Assembly (NCBI GenBank): GCA_964017155.1
Contig: OZ024862.1
Span: forward strand, 45,468,462-45,532,461
DNA: 64,000 nt
Source of the DNA: Oasisia sp. SBJ-2009
Taxonomy: Eukaryota; Annelida; Polychaeta; Sabellida; Siboglinidae
Direction: 5' to 3'
Shown here one piece after another: positions 13,243 through 23,191 of this stretch (the first letter of the stretch is position 1; the number at the start of each line of letters is the position of its first letter). Made by a program: the position numbers and the translations under genes. The notes beneath the pieces are model-generated. The model searched no databases and was not told the origin of the DNA. It was given only the letters and a program-made list of their open reading frames with translations.

Positions 13243-16200
13243 AAGATTCATCCCACAAAATCAGTCATCAAAGTGATGAATCATACCAATACAGCTACAG
13301 AATGTAGACTAGACACTGGATAGTCCAAGTACATGATTGATGACTAGGTGTGGAAATCCTACTCTGAACATTTTAGCCACAGAAGATGTTAATGAGAGCT
13401 GGTGATCCCTTGTCAATCCCTAATCACAGAGTCACAGGAAGAAAGTCTACAAGTCTCCTGCTAATGACTGCGATGATTACTCGAATGAGATTACTGGTGC
13501 CTGATTCGTAATCCGCTGCCTTTAGTCCTGTGGATCACAAGGCCCAAGTATAATCCCCACCAGGGTTTACCTAATTGACACAATCATGGAACTCTGTTTT
13601 CCAATCTTCATGGCTGTCAGCATGTCTCTCTGGCAGATGGGCCGACCTGCTATTGTAGGTGGCAAATGGCAGACTGTGTTATCTGCACTAACCTGCCAGT
13701 GCTAGAGACCACAGATCAATAAGTGCAGTATCTTGAGGATATTTCTGTCAGAAGACATTGATCCTGCTGATTGCAAAGATTGTTAGACCACCTTGAAATG
13801 CTTCTCGTGAAACCAAAATGTGTATCTGGATTATTCTGTGTAAATTGGATCAGTGTACATTTTCTGAGGATCTTGTCGGCAGTTAAATAAATTGTTCCTG
13901 TTATGGATTCAGTTATTGTATATGTCGCAATTGATAACATTTAGTTACACATCTGCATGTGTGGTTAGTAGTTGACATTCTTGTTACTTTTAAATATGTT
14001 TAACATCACTTCAGCTTTTCTACATAACTATGGTTCAGATGCTATGTACAGCTGTACATACTGTCGACAACATATGGCACTATCATCAAACTGCATTCAT
14101 CAATACAATGATCGTATTATGATATGGTCTGCCTGAGGGTACATGTCTATTGTAGACTAAATTGCTTTCACTGTTCAGACATGAAAGAATGTCCGCATTG
14201 TTTGTTGCTATCTATTTTGTTTCATTGTAACTGTACATGTACACTTGCTGCAGCTGCCAGTGGCTCTGAAGTTCAGACATGCATCTACGTGATCTGTGAG
14301 GCTTAGTAAAAAGTGATTACATTAACCTTAATCTGCTTGATAGCTATTCTCTTTAAGTGGATCCCTGAAGGTTGACCATTGTAGGTAAGACTTGAATGTC
14401 ATCCTCAGATGTTGTTGTCTGGGTTTTCCTGCACAGAATTGAAATATAAAAGAACTTAGAGTGAATTGACCTTTCAGACTAATTTGGGTACATTACTACG
14501 AAATGTTATTTCATCAATGACTATATATTATATATAGCAACCTGAACGAGTTCAAGTGACACATGTTCCAAATTCCCAATGCAGAGGCATTTTTGGGTAA
14601 GATATTACATCAGAATATTGAACAACCTGGACTTATATAAATGTGCTGACTATACTAATTTTAACGCATTAAGTAATTTAGTTAGCTTTAAATGTTTAGA
14701 TTAATTTAGATTATTTATTTATGTTCTTATTTGGGTGTGTTTCCCACCCATTTCAGAGTATGTTTCACCCCAAAATTATTTCCACCCTCACCTCGTACCC
14801 TCGCTGTCAACAAACAAGAGATGACATTTATTGGCCAGTGGTTTTGATTTAACTCAATGACCAATATATATCACCTTATAAATAAGAAAATGTTGGTTGA
14901 ACAGAGTGTTGATTCCGCCACTCATTCTAACAGTGGTGACTGGCCCCTTTCAGCGGGCACTGTTAACAGCGCCGGCTAGGATGTTGTCATACCAAGATAG
15001 GTCATTCCGTCGGGCCCCAATAACAATGGTGTTTTCAAAGGTTCATTTCTCGCAAGACTGCTTCCGTTTTCCAGTGTGCGGCTGTCACGGGGTTTCATTT
15101 GCATGAGGCTCCGATGAATTACATGTTGCCAAATGGAATTTCAGACATGATGAATCACCTTGCTTTAAAGAGCTACACCTAATGGCTGAATGATTGTAGC
15201 TTGTGTGGGTGTTTCTCAAAGTTTGCGTCTGGGCAGAGTGATGATTGCTCTGGACACAGTAATTAATTACAGGTTCAGCGAATGGGTTTGTAAGGAAGTG
15301 GTTTCTAAAGAAAATGCACGATACTCAAAATTAAAATGTTCACGGTTGTCTTTTAATGACCAACATTCAAACGTTGACTGTCTGACACTAGTGCAGATTT
15401 TTTGTTTCCTCTGGAAGACAACTCTATATTATTTTGCTTCTGGCTAGTGGCTACCTATCGTTTTGCATGCCTGAGCACAATGTGGCAGTTGTAGTCAGCC
15501 GTCATTGAAAACAGCAAATTCAGGATACTTTATGGGCTGAATTAAACACATAAAATCGAGATATATTTATTTTTTATTTACATTAATTGTTCATTATTTA
15601 TTAACATAAATTTTCCATCATTATGGTTAAAATTGAATATAAATGAAGTCATGAAATACTAAATTAACATATTTTCTGCTATCTTGGTTATCACGCTATC
15701 TAGATATGAAAGTTACTAAATAAACCCTGACAACAGTAGTGTATGAATGAGACTGTGGTTTGATTATCTGAGCTTTGTGAGAACTTCAGCAAGAGTCAAT
15801 GTCTGTACAGTCAATTCTTTATACACGGGCGGAAGCTGGAGTTGATGATTCTGCAGATAGACGCCTTGCATTGTATGCTAATGGACCAGATGATCACCTC
15901 TCAGTATTCGGAAGTGGTATTATTGTAGGATGCCCTAGAGGCACGCGGGTGTCTTGTCGCGAGATCGGTGGCACTGATATAGCGATTCTCTACAAGTCAT
16001 CTCCGGTGTTTCTTTGTACAGATGGACGCGTAAGAGGCACTGTAATTTTAACCAAGCCAACTGCAATTACTGACTTGTAGTAATCGTGAACAGCTGTATT
16101 AAAGAGTGCATAATATTTGACGGAGATGGCCACCCCTACTTTTCTAGATTCAACAACTGTATTGTCTGTTTAAAATAATAATAAATTCTTTAGATACACA

Positions 16201-18279
16201 TTGAAATGCTAATAATATAATAAGTACATCACAAAACTAGTAAATCATCATTTCAAATGTGGTAAGATGCATCATAAAGAGCACTAAATAAATTGTTAAT
16301 TATATAAACAAATATGGGTAAGATATAAGGGTAAGTTGGTGATGACATGTGTGTAAGATGATGTCCAAAATGTGAGCCCAAGTGTAGAACTGCAACATGA
16401 GAAGTACCTTTGCTCACTGCTGTCAGTGGTAAACCCTGCCAGTAGCTCCCAGTAACTGCTCACTGGACAGTCAGTCACTTGTCTGTAGAGTAGCAATGCA
16501 ACAAGGCCAGTCTGACACCTTGTTGATTGTGCCAATGCAGTTACCTAATCTCCACACACCTCCTTTGTTTCACAGTTACACAAACAACTGAGTCTATTGG
16601 ATAATGTGGGATGAGCAAGTGTCTCTATTAAAAGCCAATTCCAGTGCTCAGTGAGTGGAAGGTGCCAGAATGAGGCCAGAGTCCCTTTGGCCATGTATCC
16701 CTGCAGTGAGGGTAATGGTTGGCTATCAAAAGTCCACTGATGTCAGTGCTATTGTTGTCTCCATGGCTTTGTCACATGCCCATGGCAAGTAGCAGGTTGA
16801 GAGATGTCACTGATGACACCTGTAGATGTCAGTGATGTCACCTTGATTTCCAGAAACAGCCAACTCTAATGTCCTAAGGCTGTTGTCACCTGTGGCCTGC
16901 TACAGGTTTTAGCTGATGGAGTTTATTTATATTCTCCTTGAAAGGTTTCCATGTATCCCTGTTCAAGGCTGTTGAACTAGTAATGGTTTATTTAAAACTG
17001 AAAATATTCTGGGTTTCTCTTGGCAATTTTTTGCTGCTGTATAAAGTTAGCTCTTGACCACAGGTGAAGAATGGGATAAAGAAATGTGGCTCTTGCTTGT
17101 AGGCTTATGGTAATTGAATACAACTACTAATTTACAACTGAACATCTGCTTCCTTTCAGCTGTCACACGGGTTGACAGATCACAGGGATTGGGGACAGCG
17201 CTTATTTGCAGTGATTAGCTGTGTGATTGACTCAGAAAACAGTTGTCTATGCAGTTCATGATAGCCTTCGATTGAAAGTTATTCTTGTTTTCTGTGATGT
17301 AAATTTTGCTCTGAATTTAGAGGATTTTAGTAGTGGAGTGGTACAGATAGTTTTTGCAGGTAGTTTTAATTTCCTTGACAAAGAGCAAACAACTCTCAGT
17401 TAGAGAGAACTGATGGTCTGATACTAAATTATATCAGTTTTGTGTCGTGCTTATGTCAACTGGTGTTTTGAGGCAAGTATGACTTAGCTGGTGTCACTAT
17501 TTAGCTATTTTAAACTAAGATCCTATCTAGGTTACTATAATCATCCATTGGCAGCTGTGTTAGTTTTTATGTTACCAGTGAAGATGGATGTGCTTCAAGC
17601 CTGAATACTGTTTGGTCTATGTATGCAGCAAGTCCTACATTTATCATAATTTCCTTCAAACACAGAAGCAGCTGAAAGGGTTGTTTGTAAAAGAGCAAAT
17701 TTTTCAGTGGCAGTGTTTGTGTGTGAATGGGTCTGCATTTCATGAGCAGCCTTCTTGCTAGCTACCTCAGTAATTTAGTGTCTGTCATTCACTCAGCTGT
17801 TCCCAGTAAGGTAGGACAGTAAATTTGGCTGATTGTTTCCTGCTCTGACAGCAGCCTACCTGTGATTTATGTGAGTTCGGTGCACCTTTGCAAGGCATCT
17901 TGTCATGTCATCACTGTATTATTGTCCACACGGTTTCATGGTATATTGCTTGTGTGACATAAGGTAATGTATGTGGCATAAGGGAATGAATGTGATAGTA
18001 AACAATAGGAATAACAATAAAACACCACATAAGCACTGGCATTGTTTCGTAAGTGCTGAGTGCATCATGACTGCGACTGCAAGTAATTTACAGGTAGTGG
18101 CCTTATTGTGAATAGCTGCCTTTGTCAAAAAAGTGGGAAAACTTGTGCTCATTAACTGCCTTTGTTACTTGCATATTATACACAATAACTTATCAACTGC
18201 GTTTCATGTACCCTGGTTGGTATACATGCTACTTTGCATGCACATAATAATAATAGGTTTTTCTTTACTGTACTGACGT

Positions 18280-18298
18280 TAGTGCTGGTTCGATACCA
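18280..18298 (+). repeat. hAT left terminal inverted repeat
   Basis: TAGTGCTGGTTCGATACCA, matched over all 19 bases by the reverse complement at 20975-20993. It is preceded directly by target duplication copy 1 (18272-18279). Confidence 0.93.
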
Positions 18299-18381
18299 AA
18301 AATATCGAAGTATCGCGATACTTGCGAAAGTTCGATACCGATATTTAGTGGTATCGCGATACTTCGATATTTTTGGTATCG
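18291..18381. repeat. Subterminal hairpin of the hAT element, 31-bp arms
   Basis: 18291-18321 and 18351-18381 are perfect reverse complements separated by 29 bp. Each arm contains the palindrome TATCGCGATA and the pair TATCGA / TCGATA. The left arm overlaps the terminal repeat, so the transposon end can fold on itself. Confidence 0.92.
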
Positions 18382-18392
18382 AACGCCCACTA

Positions 18393-18562
18393 TTCGATAC
18401 CTTCGATACTTTCGATACTTTCGATACTTTCGATACCTTCGATACCTTCGATACATTCGATACCTTCGATACCTTCGATACCTTCGATACCTTCGATACC
18501 TTCGATACCTTCGATACCTTCGATACCTTCGATACCTTCGATACCTTCGATATTTCGATACT
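18393..18562. repeat. Subterminal 9-bp array (TTCGATACC)n
   Basis: About 18 tandem 9-bp units. The first few are mostly TTCGATACT, then TTCGATACC predominates, with one TTCGATACA. The unit is the internal half of the terminal repeat (TTCGATACC). This suggests amplification of a sequence already present in the transposon end. The long Asp-Thr-Phe and Ser-Lys-Val frames across it are repeat artefacts. Confidence 0.95.
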
Positions 18563-19058
18563 CGACATCGAGTCCATTCGACGAAGTCGATGAGAAGGCG
18601 CAACATCGTTGTTGATGACGACGTTGTTTACGGGAGCTATCACTACAGCGCTTCGCAGCCTAAATTGTCTTAGGCGTGGTTGTTTAAAAAATAATATAAC
18701 ATAAAATGTGAATTGTTTTCTGAAACTTTATTGTAGAATTAGTCTCTATAATAACTGTTTTCTGTGTGCTATCTTAGCGTAGGTCAGACTACGTTTAGCC
18801 TCGTTACCCAAACCAAGGTTCGTATGTGACGCTCTCGTTTGGTGGCAGTACCATGCCATCTTTCTCCCTACTTTATTTACGGTTACGCGTACAAAAACAC
18901 ACATCCTATAGTATTTGTACAGAGTGTTTATTGCACGCACTAGTATTTATGAAACTAGTTTAATAATAATATTATTAATATAAATATTTATTCGAGCGCG
19001 ATGCGGAGGTTATGTTTATCTGGGTTCCGTTTGGTGGCGCCACCATTTGTCGTACACG

Positions 19059-19224
19059 ATGCCCACAACCAAGGCGAACGACAACAAGTCGCAACGTTCA
19101 TCGCTAATAATTTGGCAGTTTTCCAACAAAGTGTGTCTGCTGTGCTAGAGGCGTCTCAAAGATAGCGGGGAAATACATCAATTTGACGAAACATGTCACC
19201 ATTCAAGAAGCTACCAAAACGTGA
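19059..19224 (+). pseudogene. Degenerate BED-finger start of a hAT transposase
   Basis: An ATG at 19059 opens a frame whose first 29 codons lead into WQFSNK followed by VCLLC, the W-x-F and C-x2-C start of a BED zinc finger, and then a stop. The continuation lies one frame over: a CVCCAR segment, then GKYINLTKHVT (from 19168), matching the G-N-x-x-N-L-x-x-H half of BED fingers, and a stop at 19222-19224. So at least one frameshift, and apparently a small deletion before the cysteines, breaks the gene. BED fingers are the usual N-terminal DNA-binding domain of hAT transposases, which fits its place inside hAT ends. The catalytic RNase H-like and dimerisation regions were not found. Confidence 0.68.
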
Positions 19225-19582
19225 TGATCAACTGTCATCGTATGGTGTCGTCGACGTCGTGGACAACGTCGCATTGCCATGGCATTGGCATTGTCCAGGC
19301 ATTGACTCGAGAACGTATTCTGTCGAAATATTCGACAGTGAGCGAGCAATGGACATCTAGTTACAGTCGAAGCGAATCGCCATCGGTTGCCGAATCTACT
19401 AAGTAACAGCGGCAAACATCGCCAAGAAGTACCCGACGTGACTGATTAACGATGACGATGTGTTTACTGCATCTACTGTCACTCTCACTGACACTGTGTC
19501 TGTGACACTGCCAGTCACTGGCACTGGCCAAACAGATTCACCACTGGCAGAGCCAGAGGTAGAGGAAGGAACTGACCGGTTC

Positions 19583-20052
19583 TTGAAAACAGTTGCAAAA
19601 ACATTATGGGGCTTGTTATGTGTACTGCTCTTTCGGTGAAAAACCGTAACAGGCTTCTGAAAATCTCACACGTTTCCGCCAAGATCATTGGCCTACCTAC
19701 ACCAATGCTCTCCGAAATAATCGACCATGCAATTTTGAAGAAAGCTCGTGCTGTCGCTACTGAGTCTGATCACCCGCTCTCTACGTTGTTCCATGTACTT
19801 CCGTCTCGAAGGAGATACCGTTGTATAAAATGTAAAACATCTCGGTATAGCAGGAGTTTTGTGCCTGTGGCCATTAGAATGTTGAATGCTAAATGATTCA
19901 TATTGCTGTCAACCGGTTGAACTGTTCTTATAGTGGATACATCTGGAATTCACTTGCATTTTGTTGTGACCATCCCATATATTGTAGATCATGAGTTGTA
20001 CAATGCATATCCTTTTTAAGGACAATAAAGTGATTGATTGATTGATTGATAA
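19583..20052 (+). mobile_element. 5'-truncated LINE, C-terminal reverse transcriptase region and 3' tail
   Basis: The open frame ending with the TGA at 19894-19896 contains LSVKNRNRL, then DHPLSTLFHVLPSRRRYR and CKTSRYSRSFVPVAIRMLN. This is the typical last part of CR1/L2-like non-LTR retrotransposon ORF2 proteins, downstream of the polymerase domain. A 3' UTR of about 130 bp follows. It ends CAATAAAGTGATTGATTGAT with (GATT)n reiteration at about 20026-20052, the kind of short-repeat tail such LINEs carry instead of poly-A. The element is heavily 5' truncated, which is normal for LINE insertions. It lies inside the hAT transposon. The left boundary is approximate because no target duplication was found. 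Confidence 0.8.
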
Positions 20053-20792
20053 CGTGGTAATTTAAGTTTTATAAAAAAAAATTGATGTGAACTGGGAAGT
20101 GCAATTGTAATTTTTATTAATATGTTTTCTATTATTAATTAGTGTTATTTTATTGTAATCGTCTATACAGTTTTGATGTTAAATCACAATTATCTTTACG
20201 ATACAATTAATTATAAAACAGTTATGACAGTGAGTGTGCAGCTGTGCTGGCAGTGGCACTATTATAAGTGATAGGTGTATTTATATTTAATATAATAATA
20301 ACATATTATTTGTATGTTATGTTTTAGCTGTATTTGTTGATGGTCACTTTAGGAGACACATTGAATTGAAATTAAGCTGCTATATTATAGTGTATTTACA
20401 AACAGCTGGGGTGAAGTACTGTTATTAATTTAAAATAATTCACTGCAATTGATGAATTTATTTGTCACTAGGTATTTTATTACAGTTGTCTTTATTGTTT
20501 TAATTTTATATTACAGTTACCTTTTAGTTTTACAACAGTAATCAATTATATTGAAACTGTTGTTTGTTTACTTACATAAAATGAAAATTGCATTTTAATC
20601 ATTGTTTGCATGACTATAAAATTATCACATATTTCCCTACTTGTAAGTGAAAAATTGTGTGTGTTTCTGTGGCATTGGTCTAAGTGGATAGTAGTGTCTT
20701 TCTTTGGAGATCTCTACTGTACTGAATTACACTTACAAGGTAAATTTTGAGTATCGAATACAAATCTGGTATCGATTGATATCGAAGAATTC

Positions 20793-20853
20793 TGGTATCG
20801 AACCAGCAATATATCGATCGGTATCGAAGAATTCTGATATCGAACCAGCACTA
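20793..20853. repeat. Internal copies of the hAT right terminal repeat
   Basis: TGGTATCGAACCAGCA at 20793 and TGATATCGAACCAGCACTA at 20835-20853 nearly duplicate the true right end (20975-20993), in the same orientation. The 3' subterminal zone thus holds three successive TIR-like units amid many TATCGA words. Confidence 0.85.
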
Positions 20854-20974
20854 CTTCTGTTGCATACTGTTTCTACTGGGAACTGTGTTCTATGTGAATA
20901 TTAGACTTACAACGTAAGTATCGAGTATCGAGTATCGAACAAAATTCAGGTATCGATCGGTATCGAACAAAACC

Positions 20975-20993
20975 TGGTATCGAACCAGCACTA
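20975..20993 (-). repeat. hAT right terminal inverted repeat
   Basis: TGGTATCGAACCAGCACTA, the exact reverse complement of 18280-18298. It is followed directly by target duplication copy 2, ACTGACGT (20994-21001). Confidence 0.93.
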
Positions 20994-23094
20994 ACTGACG
21001 TGTTCAATGCAACACGTTCTTCCAGTCAATGTATCAGGTGTGAATATACCATTTGAAAGAGTTATCATCTGACAGTCCCAGATTTCAAAGCTTTCATTCA
21101 TCAGTTCACATCTTCTGTCTGAATAATAGCATCAAAAAGCTCGGTCTTTGTCTGCGTGTCTGCCACATGTCGAAAATAATGTTCATATCAATGCAGTCAG
21201 TCAGTTCCACTTGTGCGGCTGAACTGATATCAGGCTTGACATAAAGACCTTGAACACTGCACTGTGTGGTTGTATTGTTGGTGTGCTGATAAACCAAGCC
21301 CCATCTTGCTGTTGCAACACCTTTGAACCTTCAGGGCGATGATCTGAATGATGACTGACAATCTAATTGTGAACGTGGAAGACTGTCTACTTTGTTAGTG
21401 TTTGCTGCTGAATAGACCTGTATATTAAGAGTGACTAGCACAGAACGAACTCTTATAAAAATTGCAGACTTTGTTATTCTTATAGTTTTGCATATACAGC
21501 TGTATATAAATGCAGTATTCTGTAGGTTTAATATATATTTAATTATTAAGATTGTTTAATAAAAAATGGCAATAATATATTTGTTGTATCTAATGTTTAT
21601 TGCACAAGCCTCACAATGTTTCAGAAATTATATTTAAAATTACAAAACTTTACCAGTACACCTTTTCAGCATCAACCTATTTGTTAAAAAAATTATAATA
21701 GTGTGTTTGAATTGAAATTTAACCGTGCGCAAAATGGCTTGGCAGTGATAAATGCAGTAAAGCCAAGCTGAGCACATCAGCTGGTAGAGATTTTCAGGGT
21801 CTAAAGCTTCAGTAATCTAATCCCAGACCTGTCGTGTTGGTAACATAAATACGGAGTAGGTGGTTGGCACTGATTTATGTAGATGCAGAGCCCAGTGCCA
21901 GGCAGTTATTATCGAGTAATCCTCCTAACACTTGCGATGCTGGCCTAACCACTTGGCAGTGTAGCTGCCAACAACTGGGGGCAGGAGATAAGTCGGGTTT
22001 TTTCAAGTGGCCGCCTACAACAGTAGCGACCAGCCAGCGTGATAGGACTAGCATCACTGTTGACAGCTTACAGGAACAGTTTACTCTCACACCAGTGCAC
22101 ACATACAGCCCATTTCTCAAAGGACCTCAAAGGGTGAAATGTCAGCAGGGGGTATACTGACAGGTGAAATTTCAGAGTGGACCGTTTTGTTGGGCCTTTC
22201 AGTGTCCCCGCGTGAATGTCTTAGTCGGGTGGTGACAGTTTCTGAAAGAACTAGTATCGTGTGTAACATTCTTTCGGAGGAGGGAGGTATTTTGTTGTGA
22301 AAAAAATTCCCGTTCACATGGAGAAGATGAGCAAATCGTCTGTCAAGTAATGCACAAATATGCAGTCAAGCTTGAAGCAAATATACGTTGATTCCGTTGA
22401 GCTTTTTAGCTGTACCCATCTTGTTGCAGTACAGTTTTCCCAAACTTCTGTTTAATATAATAAAATCTGTGTCTGTTATGTTGTTGAAAATAATAGTAAT
22501 ACCCCAAACAAGATCTATAGTTGGCATATTATTAGTATTTAAACAAATTTAATATTAATAACATCAAACATGGTCCACAATACTGAAAGACAGCAGATTG
22601 TATTAAGTATCTGAAAAAGCCTTTTTACTCAGCATGCTTTCTGTTGTACTAAATCGTCTGTTATGGCCAGGTGCCTATAATCACATCTTTTACAGCTGTA
22701 AGTGCCTTTTTATGGCAGAAAACATTGCAATTCAGAAACTGAACAAACATTCTACACTGATCTAATGTCATCATCAACACATTACCATTTCCAATCACCA
22801 GCACATGTGATTGGAACTGAACACTGGCTGATTGCAGGGGACACAGTTTTCACAGTAAATTGCTGCTGAATGCAGCCGTGCTTCCTGACAGTAACAGTGG
22901 CTGTCAATAGTGCAGGCCTCCCTCATCGATCTTGGTAATAATAACCTCTTTATTGCACACTGAAAGGATAATTAGGGTTATTTTCTGATCCGGTAACAGC
23001 TGGACGCTGAGAAATAAACGGAGCGATGTACAACTGCAGACTTTGGCCACTCACCCAGTGATCATTTAAAGGATTTAATAAAAATTATAAAATA

Positions 23095-23191
23095 GAATAA
23101 TATTTATTTTTGCAAGTCAGGATGTCATCCACTTTAATAAAATGAAATAATATTTATTTTTGCAAGTCAGGATGTTATCCACTTGTTATCA
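23095..23191. repeat. Tandem duplication, 50-bp unit
   Basis: AATAATATTTATTTTTGCAA and the following GTCAGGATGT(C/T)ATCCACTT recur after 50 bp with very few differences. Confidence 0.9.

Larger units (their letters stand above)
18280..20993 (+). mobile_element. hAT-superfamily DNA transposon (2.7 kb, decayed, nested LINE)
   Basis: The element begins TAGTGCTGGTTCGATACCA (18280-18298) and ends with its exact reverse complement (20975-20993). It is flanked by a perfect 8-bp duplication ACTGACGT at 18272-18279 and 20994-21001. An 8-bp target duplication with TAGTG-type short inverted ends is diagnostic of hAT transposons. Both subterminal zones are packed with TATCGA words: a 31-bp hairpin and 9-bp array on the left, and repeated TIR-like units on the right. 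Inside are a broken BED zinc-finger transposase start (19059-19224) and the 3' end of a LINE (about 19583-20052); the rest of the transposase is missing. The copy is therefore not autonomous. The hAT insertion probably predates the LINE, which sits inside it. Confidence 0.9.

Noticed and set aside
15799..16080. 93-codon frame with some CpG content in intron 1
   Set aside because: Composition is protein-like, but no family is recognised and no splice sites define an exon. Kept only as a note.
18176..18643. Long open frames on both strands through 18.2-18.6 kb (Ser-Lys-Val, Arg-Tyr-Arg, Asp-Thr-Phe, Ser-Ile-Pro repeats)
   Set aside because: A 9-bp repeat keeps any open frame open. All are products of the hAT subterminal array.
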